Below, in pieces: positions 12,395 through 25,287 of a stretch of 64,000 nt of DNA. Source of the stretch: Osedax fenrisi. Taxonomy: Eukaryota > Annelida > Polychaeta > Sabellida > Siboglinidae. The DNA lies in NCBI GenBank assembly GCA_964019155.1, contig OZ025241.1, positions 30,375,224 through 30,439,223 on the forward strand, given 5' to 3'. The notes under the pieces are model-generated. The model was not told the DNA's origin. It did no database searches and saw only the letters and a list, made by a program, of their open reading frames with translations. The translations under genes and the position numbers were made by a program. Position 1 is the stretch's first letter; each line of letters starts with the position of its first letter.

Positions 12395-13040
12395 AGAAAT
12401 ATCGAGTTAATAAACAACCATGGATCACGGATGAAATTATCGACCTATGTGATATAAGAAGAAGCATGAAGAACACTGTTGTGGCAGGTATACTACGCTA
12501 TAGCGTATCATTTGTGTATGGCATGACAACCATGACAACCTATGTTATAAGTAAGTAATTAATCGATATGATATCAGCTCTCTATGCCTCTTCATGAAGA
12601 TCATTAAGTTAATAGTTACCTACTAGTTAATTATCAAATAGAGTTTCCATTTTCAACCACAGTAGGTGTTCGTCAAAGTGGCTTGTTATCTCATGTATTA
12701 TTTAACATATTTTTAGAGAAGATAATGCAAAATACACTGAAATATCATGACTCCACTATATCTATTATGGTATATATCAGCGATCTACGTTTTGTAGACG
12801 ACATATACCTAATTGCAGGTTCATCTGATGAACTACAAAAACTCACAGACTCGCTAGCAAAAAGCGTATCTAGATATAGAATGGAAATAATTTATGAAAA
12901 TATTAAGAATTTGGTCAATGATCCTGATCCGAATAAAGTTAATAGTAATAATTTGACAATAAATATATATGGAAAAAAAAACAAGAACAATAACATTGTT
13001 TACATATATTGGGGTTATAACCCTACTGGTATACACTAAT
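12395..13040 (+). pseudogene. RTE-like LINE relic: linker and RT core
   Basis: Around 12405-12482 the frame reads NKQPWITDEIIDLCDIRRSM, the typical linker between endonuclease and RT in this LINE type. From about 12630 it reads TTVGVRQSGLLSHVLFNIFL, then LRFVDDIYLIAGSSDELQKL. FVDD is the catalytic RT motif (usually F/YADD). Internal stops and a deletion between the two parts show it is dead. The fragment at about 15000-15195 looks like the C-terminus of the same family. Confidence 0.85.
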
Positions 13041-13139
13041 GGACAATGATAATATAAAAAAAATGAAATAGATATATGAATCGCTACAGTCTCATCCATA
13101 ATGATAATATTGGAAATTATCTGGAGAAGCATAGAAATA

Positions 13140-13932
13140 ATTTTTTAAATTAAGGGAAGGATTGGGTCGTATGAAGGGCATTAGTGATAAATTGTATATT
13201 GAAAAAGATGATAAAACGATATTTTTCAAATCAAGAAATGTTCCATACGCCATGAAGGACAAAGTAGAGACAGATATAGTGAGATTGAGGAATTAAGGGG
13301 TTATTGAAGAAGGAACAATTCTAGAGTGGGCAAATTATATAGTACCGATACTACAGAGAGATTGAACTATACGAATTTGTGGTGACTATAAAATTACCAT
13401 AATAAGATATCAAAGCTGCATTGCTTTCCGATATCAAGACTTATATGCGAATTTAGCAGGGGCATTGAATTCAGTACACATTGGATCTATCAAACGCATA
13501 CTTACAAATAACATTAACAGAAGAATCTAGAAATATATATCACAATTAATACCCATATAGGGCTATTTCAGTATAATAGGCTGTGTTTTGGTATATCCTC
13601 TGCCCCAGCGATGTTCCAAAGAGTCATGGATAACTTAATAAAGGGTATACCCAATGTATGTGGATATTTAGATGACATATTAATAACTGGGGTAGATAAA
13701 GTGAAACACGACCACAATTTAAGGAAGGTTTTGGAACGACTAGGAACGGCCGGAATACGACTGGATGAAAAGAAGTGTAAATTTAATAAGAAATAAGTAT
13801 AGTCTTTAGGATATATTATTAATAAGAATGGTTTACCACCGATAGATTCGAAAGTAGAAGCCATACGAGATGCACCAAGGCCGCCTAATATAATACAACT
13901 ACGCACCTACTTAGGAATGCTGAACTATTAGG
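13140..13932 (+). pseudogene. Ty3/gypsy reverse transcriptase relic
   Basis: In three frames the translation follows a Ty3/gypsy RT: VPYAMKDKVETDIVRLRN, WANYIVPIL, IRICGDYKIT, DLYANLAGALNSVH, LDLSNAYLQITL, FGISSAPAMFQRVMDNL, YLDDILITG (catalytic DD), then SLGYIINKNGLPP and LRTYLGMLNY. Frameshifts and stops (for example after NKK at 13796) make it a pseudogene. No LTRs, protease or integrase were found, so only the RT block remains. It sits between two pieces of the same LINE type. Confidence 0.88.
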
Positions 13933-14700
13933 TTAGGTTGGGTTAAGTTTTAATTTTGTAGGTTTTTTTAGCTGCATTACTTCCCGATTGAGCCTATAAA
14001 AGCATATTCATTTATATTGTTATTTTCACAGTTGTGGTTAGGTTGGGTTAAGTTTAAATATTGGTAGGTTTTTTTAACTGCATTACTTCCCGATTGAGCC
14101 TATACAATGATATTTTCACAGTTGTTGTTAGGTTGGGTTAAGTTTTAATTTGTGTAGGTTTTTTTTATATGCATTACTTCCCGAGTTAGCCTATACAAGG
14201 ATATTTTCACAGTTGTGGTTATGTTGGGTTAAGTTTTAATTTGTGTAGGTTTTTTTAGCTGCATTACTTCTCGTGTTAGCCTAAACAATTATATTTTCAC
14301 TGTTGTGGTTAGGTTGGGTTAGGTTTTAATTGGTGTAGATTTTTTTAGCTGCATTACTTCCCGAATGAGGCTATAAAAGCATATTTATATATATATTGTT
14401 ATGTTAACAGTTGTGGTTAGGTTGGGTTAAGTTATAATTTGTGTAGGTTTTTTTTAGCTGCATTACTTCCCGAGTGAGCCTACAACAATGATATTTTCAT
14501 AATTGTGGACAGGTTGGGTTAAGTTTTAATTTATGTAGGTTTTTTTTTAGCTGCATTACTTCCCGAGTGAGCCTGTTATTTTCACAGTTGTGGTTAGTTT
14601 GAGTTAAGTTTAAATATTGGTAGGTTTTTTTTAGGTGCATTACTTCCCGAGTGAACCTATAAAAGTATATTTTCACAGTTGTGGTTAGGTTGGGTTAAAT
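13925..14700 (+). repeat. ~100-bp tandem repeat with GGTTAGGTTGGGTTAAG
   Basis: About eight units. Each has GTTGTGGTTAGGTTGGGTTA, AGTTTTAATTTGTGTAGG, a T-run, GCTGCATTACTTCCCGA and GAGCCTATA. The array starts directly at the end of the gypsy fragment. The GGTTAGG phrase recalls telomere-like repeats, but the unit is ~100 bp. Confidence 0.9.
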
Positions 14701-14921
14701 ACTTTTACTCATTAGTAATAGTAGACCAAAGTAGTTAAAGTTTTGTTTAAATAAATACATTATGAAATTATCATTGTTTTTTTTCATTAAAATAAAAAAA
14801 GACGGCCCACTTACTGCTAGAAAACATTATATAAAAATCTAAAAAAGACCCAATAGTCTCAACTAACCCATTACACCCACACCTAAAATAGTCTCATTCA
14901 CGGGCAACGCCGGCCACCCTA

Positions 14922-14968
<47 letters not shown>

Positions 14969-14999
14969 GTATATAACAGTATATATCCACGAGGAAATA

Positions 15000-15195
15000 A
15001 TATCTTGAATTAGTTCATATGAACGTATTTTACAGAAAGTGAAAAGTAGACAAATTAATTGGTTTGGCCATGCTGCATGGCTCATGTATGTGTCTAGATA
15101 TGAAAAGTTGGCAAACACTATTTTACAAGGTCGTATTGAAGGTACAAGGAAAATAGGTCGCACTAAAAGTAATTAGATGGAGGACGTATATGAGA
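15000..15195 (+). pseudogene. RTE-like LINE C-terminal fragment
   Basis: The frame reads RQINWFGHAAWLMYVSRYEK, then ILQGRIEGTRKIGRTKSN, stop, MEDVYERTG. This matches the common LINE C-terminal pattern R(R/K)xxWFGH...G..EGxRxxGRxxxxWxDDxxxWTG. It has a premature stop and is flanked by (TA)n. Confidence 0.75.
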
Positions 15196-15340
15196 GGACA
15201 GGTATATATAATCAACCCTTATTGGTGTAACGAAATACCGTTATAGTTGGAAGAAGTTTTACATGACGCCATATCGTGATCCCCCCACGACGACTCGTTA
15301 TTAGTTATTTAACATACGTTATCTATAGATATATCTATAG

Positions 15341-15383
<43 letters not shown>

Positions 15384-15523
15384 GTATGAATGATATTTTA
15401 TAACACCATGGTGTAGTAGTTGAAACTATTACAAATAAACATTCATTATAATACAATGAACATATTTCACTAAACTTCTGCAGATATTTTCTCGGTCTTT
15501 ATTTTGGTGAATATATTTAATAA

Positions 15524-15588
15524 CATAATATCAATACCTCCTATAACCTCCTATAACGAGGTTATAGGAGGTCTTGATATTATTGTGT
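15524..15588. repeat. Palindrome with CCTCCTATAACCTC core
   Basis: The left arm AATATCAATACCTCCTATAA pairs with the right arm TTATAGGAGGTCTTGATATT around a short loop. Similar cores are at 34803-34868, 58654-58708 and 61618-61650, so it is an interspersed hairpin family. Confidence 0.8.
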
Positions 15589-16049
15589 AATAGGATAATA
15601 GATATAGAGTGGTACTCTAAATCTATGAATAGGATATAGATAGATAGATAGATTAAAAGTTTATTGAATTACTGGTTATAGGTATACCTATATAAAGAAA
15701 GTTATAATTATATATAAACATATAATTATATAACATATATAAACAAAATATATAAATGTGATAATAGTAAGACAAAACGACACGATACAAAAAAACAAGA
15801 AATAAACTGAGAAGTAAAATAAAAATAAAACATTGGATTATACGAGCCGTTGAAGCAATATATAGTATCCGATAGTGCAAGTTGTCAAACAGGAGAGGTA
15901 ACAAAACCGAAGGTCTCGGGTTGGCAAGGCCCATATGGGTGGATCAATTCCCAAGGGTGGATTAGTCCCTAGTAAGTAATTTGGTTGACGTATCCTGGCG
16001 TTAAGCTACCGTAAACTGCTGACAGCTAGCATAATATCAGATTACTATA

Positions 16050-17775
16050 TATTGGTACAATTAATACGGAATAACAATAACATGATTGATACATTTGGTG
16101 TGAATTAATTTTTCACGGAAAATTGTTACGGTTTTACAAGATGTAATTGTAAAGGGTAACGCGTTCCAGGAAGAGCAAACTCTATTTCGAAAATAATTCG
16201 GATGGGCGTTTGTTCTATTCTTTTTCTTTCGTATCTTCACTTTAGGCCCTCTACAATTTTTGCTATATAGATCTATCAGTTGCATCCACATCGACAAGTC
16301 CGTTCAGTATCTTATATGTCAGGGTAAGATCAGCTAATAACCTGCGATGAAATAAAGTTTTAATATTGAAAAAAATAATTCTATCTTCATAAGACCGTTT
16401 AGTAAGGTTACGTCTATAAAAAAGTATTTTAGTGAAATAGATTTGAATATTTTCTATATTGTTAGAATTGCATATGAAATTGTCTGGATTCCAGACAGAT
16501 GAATCCGATTCCACAATAGGGCGAACGTATGATATATAGGCTTTAAGCAAGTATATATAATCATTGGTGATTAAACATCTAAATAATCTATTAATAATTA
16601 AGTGAGCTTTAGTACATATAGTATTAATATGAGTATTAAAACTCATATTATCATTAAATGTTATGCCTAAATCCTTGAATGAGGTGTGTATATGCAGTTC
16701 AAAATCATTAATGAAATATGAATGAACAGGGTTTTTATTACCAATTCGCATGACAACACATTTAGTAGGAGCAATTTCTAGTTCCCATCTCTTCATCCAA
16801 TCACTAAGTTCATCAAGAGCACATTGTAAAGGTAAACAACTTTCTGTGGGCTTAAAAGAATATAAAATCTTAGCATCATCTGCAAAGAGAGAAGCATATA
16901 TGGGTGGTTTTATAATATTTGGTAAATCATTAATATAAATTAAGAATAACAACGGACCTATAACGGACCCTTGAGGAACACCAGATATAACTGGTGAGAA
17001 GTTAGAGAAACTATCATTAATTTTAACACGTTGTTTTCTATCGAGTAGATAAAATTTTAACCATTTATAAAGATTACCACTAACGCCATAATAAGATAAT
17101 TTATCCAAAAGTTTAGAATGTGATATTTTTCAAAAGCCTTAGCTAAATCAATATATGCAATATCCGATATTAGGAATGCATCTCTAGCTTCATAAATTTT
17201 TTTATAAAAAGATATTAGTTGCAATTCAGTTGACTTTCCAGCTAAAAATCCGTATTGACATTTAGTAATATAATTATTTGAACGTAAATAGAAAGTTAAA
17301 TTATTAGAAATAATTTTTTCAAAAAGAATGAACGTGCTAGGTAGAATGCTAATGGGCCGATAATTTGCTGGTTTACTAGCGTCACCTTTTTTGAATATTG
17401 GAATAATATGTGATATTTTCCAAATATCCGGACAAATCCCTGTATTTAGAATATTTTTAAAAATTATCGATAATGGATGACATAATTCAAACGATAATTT
17501 CTTTAATAATCCAATGGTATACCGTCTGGTGAATTAATGAATTTACTAGGTAGTAAACATAGAAATTTACGTAATACATCAGGAGTAGTAGGATAAGAGG
17601 ATAGTGATGATGATATGTGAGATGATATGGATAATATGGGTATATTAATATTATAACTTTTATTAAATACAGAACTATATTGATGCGATAAACAAGACGC
17701 CTTGTCAAAATCAGATGATGATATTGAATTGTCAATTTCATTATAAAGAGGTGATATAAAATTAAATGAGATATA
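16050..17775 (-). pseudogene. CR1/Jockey-like LINE, 5'-truncated, RT and C-terminus
   Basis: Reading the minus strand from 17775 there is a linker (TTPDVLRKFLCLLPSKFINS, PDGIP), then RT motifs KPANYRPISILPS, FEKIISNNLTFYL, YGFLAGKSTELQL and DLAKAFEK. After a frameshift near 17110 comes an intact block to 16263: GVPQGSVIGPLLFLIYINDL and FADDAKILYS (catalytic FADD). Another frameshift at about 16280 leads to the C-terminal block YFRNRVCSSWNALP and stop. No endonuclease is present. The long open RT block and only a few frameshifts suggest a moderately young copy. Confidence 0.9.
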
Positions 17776-18330
17776 TATTTATAATAAATATTTATTATAG
17801 TTTATTTTATATTTAATCTATATCATCTATAGCATATTCAAAGCTCAGGGCTTTGGTATCTATGAATTAAATTATAGTATGGTATCGATTTTACTCATTG
17901 AGCTAGCGAGATCTATATATATAGAGCTATAAAACTATAGATCTATTATTTTAGTCCATATAGAAAAAAGTGCCTGTATGCAAAGATTTTGCGAGCACAT
18001 TTGAAAAATCGTTGAGATGAATAAATGCGAATTTATTAATAATACTAATTTAATATTTATTCTTTTTTAGTATATTTATAAGACTTATCACAATATATAT
18101 ATAACTAATATATATATATATAAACATATAAGATTTGTATTTTTTTTTTAATTGAATGATTATTATTTTATATCTATAGAAATATCTTATTTTTAGTGAG
18201 ATCATAAATAAACATGTGTCCTATATTGAGAAAATAACATTTTTAAATAATATCTGGTATTTTTGTTTCATTTAAATAATATATTTAAGTTATTAAATAC
18301 TAATATTTAGTATTCTTAAATTTATAAATT
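17776..18330. other. Gap between LINE and next gene; nothing recognised
   Basis: AT-rich, with no ORF or repeat of note. If the start at 18331 is right, the promoter and 5' UTR of the four-exon gene should be here. Confidence 0.4.
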
Positions 18331-18425
18331 ATGGAAATAAAAAAAGAAATTGAAACCAGTGTTCAACATGATATTGTTCCAAAGGAATATACACAAAACG
18401 AATTTTATGCTCCGCTTAAAACCAG
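18331..18425 (+). CDS. Proposed first exon of the unknown gene
   Basis: ATG opens MEIKKEIETSVQHDIVPKEY, TQNEFYAPLKT and ends at ACCAG|GTCATT in phase 2, which the next exon requires. It is less AT-rich than its flanks. A short exon in AT-rich DNA could be chance, and the donor is weak. Confidence 0.38.
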
Positions 18426-18465
18426 GTCATTATTTTTAATTTATATTAAATTTGAATGTAATATA

Positions 18466-18610
18466 CCGCGAAGGACCGTACATTTGAACTGAATACAAAT
18501 TATTAATATTGCGGCGAGTGTGTGTGTTGGTTATTGTTGTGGGTTAAGTTTATAGCGTATATTATTCTACTATACATTTATTTTAATTTAAAAACACGGT
18601 CATTCGCGGT
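18466..18610. mobile_element. MITE family A, copy 1
   Basis: Inverted ends: CGCGAAGGACCGTACATTTG against CGCGAATGACCGTG on the other strand. The body has GGGTTAAGTTTATAGC and GTATATTATTCTACT. A second copy is at 34594-34766 in DUS3L intron 1. No ORF. It begins 40 bp after the proposed first donor. Confidence 0.75.
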
Positions 18611-18639
18611 TCAAACCAATTTGAATTATTAAATTCATT

Positions 18640-21421
18640 GAATATATTAAATATATTGAATATAATAGTATTTTTAGTTTTTATAATTACATATAAATTA
18701 ATTATGTTAATAATTTTTATAAAATAAAATATCTCATTAAAGTATGAATAATAATTCAACCAATTTTAAACATTAATTATATAAAAAAAGCGATATTATA
18801 TTTATTATCATAGTAACTATTAAAAGGTAATCCTTATAATTATGGATTACCTTTAAATAGTTACTTATAAAATTTACAAGTTGATAACAATATAATATAT
18901 TTATTATAATATATTTATATATATTATATATTCATTTTTTAAATGTTGTTTTAGGCCTTTTAGGGTTTTAGGGATATTTTCTTATACTAAATGTAAAATT
19001 AAATACATCATTATATTATATACTTATTAATTATTATAATTATTATAATTATTATATAAAATAATATTTTCAAATATCATTCATAAATTCATTCATATGG
19101 AAATCGGTACCAATGATTAAAGTGTGAGATATTTTATAAATTATAAATTTTATAGTTATTATATATTAAAATGTGTCAAATTAAATATATACAATCATAG
19201 TAATTAAGAAAATATTATCAATGACATGATTTCTGCTACCTTCTATGCAAACATAAATTTTTCTACTCTGAAATAGATACCTTTCAGTAGTATATTTCAA
19301 TAATTTCGATCTTTGAGTCATTAAGATTATCTTTAAGATATCAGATATATATTATTTGTCAAATAAAATTGCACTCATTGTTATAATTTGTATTTTATAT
19401 TAATATGTTATTATAAAAGAATTCATTTATAAATTCGGTTTGAATTAAAATATATTTTTCTACTAAAGCATTGTCATAATTGTGAATAATGTAATGTATA
19501 TTACATTATATTATGATTTTAATATAATTATATTGAAATTATTTATTTAAAATTTCCTTTTTACATTAGTTTTTATATTGAATTCAAATATGTACTTCTG
19601 GAATATTAAATATTTAAGCAATATGATAAAATCAACTATACGTACATTTTTTTTACATTATATGCATATCATTCATGTCCTTGCTAATATAGTATATAAT
19701 ATTTGCATATATGTAAGTGATTTCTAGATTCACAGTCGTAATCGATAGGTGTATCATTGGGATAGGTATATTGACCTGTGATATCACTCTGTAATCCTTA
19801 CTCGCTTATTTCAGGATTCTTTTTCTTGAATACCGGACAGTTATAGACTTCCAAACATCACGATTCATCATGGTCGATCGTAGATCATTTTCTCGTAGAC
19901 CGGTATCACGTTCCAGAGTCATTATATATGAATCAGGTGGTCTTCCTCGCTCATGGTCTAGTTCCATGGGTTGGCTGCCACAGTAGCAGATCCGGCACCA
20001 CTCTGTAATAGTGTCTACTTTACAATGTAACTATGTTAAAGAATTGTAATTTCTGTTTGTTGTTTATGGTAAATAAAGATAAATTTAAACCAATATATAT
20101 ATGTATATATATATATATATATATGTGTGTTATATTAATTGACTAATTATATGTACTAAATTATGTATTTATTACGACGATGTTGTTGTTAGGGTAAATT
20201 CTAAATAATGATTAAACTACTTTGAAATGTAATATCCTATTTTACATTCATAAATTATATTGACTAAATATAAAAATAAGAATATTTTAAGAATTTAAAA
20301 TAATGCCATATTTGTATAATGTTCTATAAAGTTAATGTATGTTTATAATTCAATAATTATATATTTATATACAAATTTGTTCATAAAAATAATATTTATT
20401 TTTTAATTACACATGCATATAATCATTGAAATACGTATTCCAACATTACTGGATGTTATAATAATGTATGACGATTAATAAGTAAGTATATATAACGAGT
20501 ATAATCTAGACGTGCATTAGCCCCATCTCTATCTAGTTACGTCCATGCTTCACTTATCACTCGTCCGTTATGAGAGTATACGAATGCGGTATTTATTTGC
20601 AAATTATATTCCTTAAAACGTAATATATACACAAACTTCACTTGTATATTTAACATTAGTATAATTGCTGTATAAGAACAACTTTATCATTTAAAGGTGA
20701 ATATCGTTACAATTTATTAGCAATACATTGCGGAAAATAGCGCCAGAAATTTGCAGGCGATATATAAAATCTAATAAATGTTGTTTATTTTCCGGCAATT
20801 ATAGCCAAACATGTGTTAGCCCCTTAACCTAGTTATCCTTACCCCATCCCCCCCACTTATTTTCATAGACATTGACCACATGAACAGGGTATCAAAGTCC
20901 CAACCAGGTCCTCCGCATTATAATACGCCTATCTTTACCCCATGCCACCTCTCCCCCTATTTAATTACATATTCGTTGACGCATGAATAGACTCCGAGTA
21001 TCATCCCCACCCCCTGTTTATAATGCACCCACCCTTCTTCTCCCCTCACTTTATAATGCGTCTATCCTTATCCCATCTCCCTCCCCCATGTTCAGTTTTA
21101 TTATCGTTGTCCACGGGAAAAGATAATGAATGCCAATACTTCCCCCTCACCCCCGCTTTATAATACATATAGTATTTACTATGGCTTGTGTAAATCATCA
21201 TTCTTTTTTTTTATTATTTATTATTAAATTATTGTTTCATTTTTTGCGTATATATAACACTCAATAAACGATATATCTATCTATTATATATGTTTACCCA
21301 ATCGCCCCTCTATTCCCGATTTATAATATACCTATCCTTATCTTCATACCCCCTCTCGCTCAGTTACATAATCGTCGACCACAAGAAAAGGCTGAACGAG
21401 TACCAACCGGGTCCATCACAG
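18640..21421. other. Intron 1 of the unknown gene (remaining part)
   Basis: AT-rich, with the LINE C-terminal relic (19800-19970, minus) and C-rich stretches with CCTATCCTTACCCCAT-like repeats at about 20820-21370 leading to the acceptor. No other exon was seen. Confidence 0.45.
19800..19975 (-). pseudogene. LINE C-terminal fragment
   Basis: The minus frame reads MELDHERGRPPDSYIMTLER, DTGLRENDLRSTMMNRDVW, KSITVRYS and later stop. The pattern RGRP...Y..TL.RDTGL...L...M.DRD.W is the usual C-terminus of a non-LTR retrotransposon pol. No RT core is attached. Confidence 0.78.
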
Positions 21422-21551
21422 GATGGCAGCACCATCGCTCCCGCCACTACCACCGCCGCCATCACCGACACTACCGCCACCGCCATTAAACGTCCGAACA
21501 CTGATGTCTCCGAACCTTTCAGTAAGAAAGTCTGCAAGGCTCAGTTCACAG
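21422..21551 (+). CDS. Pro-rich exon of the unknown gene
   Basis: It lies between TCCATCACAG and TCACAG|GTCAGT. In the phase required by its neighbours it encodes MAAPSLPPLPPPPSPTLPPP, then LNVRTLMSPNLSVRKSARLS and SQ: a disordered Pro-rich stretch with a basic patch. The alternative frame (KRPNTDVSEPFSKKVCKAQF) is also open and equally non-random in appearance, but it ends in phase 1, which does not fit exon 3. Confidence 0.45.
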
Positions 21552-21719
21552 GTCAGTGGTGGCTTCGAGGTAATCACGCTGTGGATTGCTCGTGATCACA
21601 TCTCTCCCTATGTGTGTGTGCGGCTTCGAAGGGACATTATAGCCATAAGTGAAAGTGAAATCTTCATCTAAGTTCCTGGTCGAGAATAAAAGGACCCACA
21701 AATTACAAAAAATATATAT

Positions 21720-21753
<34 letters not shown>

Positions 21754-22939
21754 CCTTTAAAGTACATTATGTATCCAACAAGTAAATCATACTATTTTAT
21801 CTATTATTTTTATGTTATAAATACAATCATAAAATGTGGCTTATCTTAACTCACGATTATCTCATCGCATAGTTACTAATAGATCTACTACACTGGTAAA
21901 CGTAAGATAGGGACACTTTCTATTATTAGTGGACACTCGCGTCACAGTTGAATGATTAACCATACGACATTGCAGATTGAGAGTACTCTTTCTATACACC
22001 GGCGAATGGATATAACCTATTTATTCGTAATCTACGATTACAAATTAAAACACGTCGCTAATTGGCCTATTTCGCTGTACACATCCAGAATGCATTGCGG
22101 GAACGTATCCCTTATATTGTATAGAGTCGAGACATTGAAATAAATCTCAGCGTCATTTAGATATATATATACATAATATTCTCACTTATATATCGTATCC
22201 AATCGATTGGATTATCAATAATGAACTAATTGTTTACTAGCTATATCTTTCACGTAATGATTCGACTAATACATGTAAATGATATATATATATATATATA
22301 TATATTACTATAGTGAAGTCTATTAGATATAAGACATCGATGAGCTAGATTAAGCTAACATTGAATAAATGACTAGTAGTCTAGTAGTACTACATATAGC
22401 TCACATTAAGAGTTCTGTTACTGCTTACCGTGATCTTATACCTAATGTATCGATACCCCTTTCCTCTTTCTCCTCTTCCTCCTCCTCCTCTTCATACTCA
22501 TTTACCCGGTAAAATACCCCTTACAGGCAGAAACAAGAAAAGGTGTAGGGACCCGAAAATGGATACCTCTAATAAACTGTGCGGCAGGGTTAGTAGCGGG
22601 TAGGGCGCGGGGTTATTAACACCTACCTCATCGTTAATAATGCCGCTAGCAGATAGCAAAGTACACGATGATTATCAATTATGGTATTATCGCAGGGTTT
22701 ATTTTCCTAACAGCGTTATTCTTGACGCCGAGTGCTTACTAAAAGGAGGTGAGGGCTTGTTTAATATACTACAAATAAATATACTACAAATAAATTATAT
22801 AATTTACTAATTATTAATTAAAATGATAATATAAAGACAATAATTAACTATAGAAAACTATAGAATAATGTTACATTAATAACGTGAAATAATCAAGTTG
22901 TAATACGATATTAGTTACCATCAATACCCTAATATACAA

Positions 22940-23110
22940 TACCGTTAACTCTCGATATCTCAGGATTCAAGTGAAATTAAACCGAAGAAATTTATCTGAA
23001 TTATCGATGTACACATAGAAATTTGATAGACATATATGTGATTAGATACTAAACCAACTTACAGCGGTGACATATCAGAGATATTGAGTTTCTAGGATAT
23101 CAAAAGTTGA
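22940..23110. mobile_element. Pogo/Tigger-like MITE remnant
   Basis: AACTCTCGATATCTCAGGAT at the left and ATATCAAAAGTTGAGTGTAT at the right are roughly inverted, with AGAGATATTGAG inside. A shorter relative (AACTCCCGGTATCTCAGATT ... ATCTGAGATATCAAGAGTT) is at 52090-52155. Such ends are common in pogo-type invertebrate elements. Confidence 0.45.
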
Positions 23111-23577
23111 GTGTATATCAATTTCATATCCATTCAATACTATCAAGACATTATAATTTTATATTATTTCAAAATTAGTGTTACTTTCACATATTATAAT
23201 ACTTCAGGGAATGACGTTATGAATATATTTGAGTTAAATATTAAAAAGGTGTGAATAAATAACAAAGAAATTGTATATATATATTATATAATATATATAA
23301 TTAACATATATAACATATTAACATATATACATGTATATATTTTGTATAGAAATGTATTTAATTTATTTTATTATATACTACTACATTATTTAATACATTA
23401 AAATGGAAATAGTTGAAAATCTAGAAAAGTCTTATTAAATGTTGAGCTATAGTACTAAATCCAAAGATCACCGAAGATTAAACTTTCACCGTAATTATAT
23501 GTATGTATACAAATACTATATTGAGAATATAATACATTTGAACACATTATGAACCTGCTTATAAATAAATGAAATGG

Positions 23578-23850
23578 CTTAGGGCCGATATTTACATGTA
23601 AAAAATATGGGAAATGGCTATTTTTTAACAGGTAATAACTCTTTTATTTATGATTATTTTTTTCTAATTTTGTTTTAATAATCTAGATAACATTCATCTC
23701 TAGTTAAATAGGTACATCGTAAAATATTAAATCTATTATAAATAAAGAAAAGTTAATTATTATATTAAAATTATTTAAAATAAATTATTACATTTTTTTT
23801 TATATTATTTTTCAAATAATTATATTAATAGATTGTATTTAATATAAACA
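23578..23850 (+). mobile_element. MITE family B, truncated copy
   Basis: CTTAGGGCCGATATTTACAT, then AAAAAATATGGGAAATGGCT and ATTTTTTAACAGG. It matches the reverse complement of the full element at 45309-45935 for over 250 bp, including ATAATCTAGATAACATTCAT. The other terminus is missing. Confidence 0.75.
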
Positions 23851-24740
23851 AACAAATAATTTAATACTCACTTTCAAATATGTAATAATAGTTCATTATT
23901 AATTTTATATTTTAAAGGTATAATAAATGTAAAACATATATAAACAGAAAATGTTAAAATTCAACAAATAATAATATAATACTTATCACTTATACTTGCA
24001 ATAATGGTAAATTATTAATTTTTATTTTAGTAATATAATAAATTGGATAATATATATTATATATATATTAAACTAAAGATACTACATAATAAATAAATAG
24101 TAATGAACTACTTATCACTTTAAAATCTGTTATAATAGTACAATATTAATTGTATATTATATTAAATTTGAAAAAAATATATAAAATGTACTTATATAAT
24201 GTATATATATATATATTAATACTAATTAATACCTATTGAATATTGAATAATTATAACAAATAAATATAAAATATCATTTTATATTTTAAAATTAATCAAC
24301 AATTTAAAATATATAATTTAAATTATAATACTTATATAATATAATTTATAATATAAAATCTAATAATTATATAAATTAGTATAATTATTATGTTTTTTAT
24401 TTATTATTATATTTGCCAAATCAATATGCATTTTTATTCTGATTTCTATTCGTATGTATTTAATGTTATCTTTCTTTTCAATGTTATTTATTATATATTT
24501 TGTGTCAACTATTTATTTTCATTTTGTGTATATATATATATATAAATATAGTAAAAATGTTGTATATTTAACGTAAATTTTCGGCTGAAATCTGCAATTC
24601 TTAATATCGTTTAAATATTGTAAAAAAAATATATAAATTAATATGGAGAAATTAATAAATTAAGTAAAGAATTCGAACACAAAGGTAAGAAATTGAACAT
24701 AGCCGATATAATGGATCAATATTAACCGTATACGATATAA

Positions 24741-24866
24741 TACTCTGAATCAGCTTTCTCGGTTATTGCTCCGAAAAGCTGCAATTCACTTCCTTATGAT
24801 ATTCGTCGTGTAACATCGCTTTCATCGTTTAAACGTAAACTGTATTTCCATTTTAAGTCGTCGTAA
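24741..24866 (+). pseudogene. CR1/L2-like LINE C-terminal fragment
   Basis: The frame reads YSESAFSVIAPKSCNSLPYD, IRRVTSLSSFKRKLYFHF and stop. It matches the LINE C-terminal pattern (A)FSVAAPRLWNSLP..IR...SL.SFK..LK..LF; the usual Trp before NSLP is Cys here. Confidence 0.8.
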
Positions 24867-25067
24867 TTCGTTCTATTTTATTATTCGTTTTCTATTTATT
24901 TTTATGTTTTATTATCTAACGACGCCTATATTCACCACGTGTTTTTGAAGTCGATAAACTATAAATAATTAAATAAAAATACTATTAGAGCGGAACCACT
25001 CCCCCCGCCCCATACCCCGCCCCCGCCCCACCCCCGGCGTAACGGTAGCCCCCTCCTAAACCCGTAG

Positions 25068-25257
25068 ATGACTTGCGCCGAGAAAAGCCTTCTGGTCAGC
25101 GTGTGGCTACGATACCTGCTAGACCACGGCCCAACCCAGTACATAAAGGTGGACATGTTGACCCGTATGAGCGAGGTGCTCGCGGAGTACGGCTATCGGA
25201 GGCCGGTGCTGAACCTACGACGATTCTGCAATAGATTTAGGCGGTACCTACTGGAAC
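25068..25257 (+). CDS. Helical-domain exon of the unknown gene
   Basis: After AACCCGTAG the exon reads MTCAEKSLLVSVWLRYLLDH, then GPTQYIKVDMLTRMSEVLAE, YGYRRPVLNLRRFCNRFRRY and LLE, ending GAAC|GTTTGT in phase 1. GC content is much higher than the surroundings. Three predicted helices with conserved-looking Trp and a basic C-terminal helix recall Myb/SANT-like trihelix domains (GY.R....C..R...L...Y). Its own ATG could start a shorter protein. Confidence 0.6.
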
Positions 25258-25287
25258 GTTTGTGTTTACTTCCGCCCCCGCGAGTCT

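Larger units (their letters stand above)
21552..25067 (+). other. Intron 2 of the unknown gene
   Basis: 3.5 kb. It holds a (TA)n at 22286, a CT-rich tract near 22460, a pogo/Tigger-like palindrome (22940-23110), half a MITE of family B (23578-23850), a LINE C-terminus (24741-24866) and a C-rich acceptor tract (24998-25060). No exon was seen. Confidence 0.5.

Noticed and set aside
13925..14700. Interstitial telomere
   Set aside because: GGTTAGG words are embedded in a 100-bp unit, with no head-to-tail short telomere array.
21290..21595. Exon 2 frame KRPNTDVSEPFSKK as the true one
   Set aside because: Open and plausible, but its end phase does not join exon 3. Noted as an alternative only.
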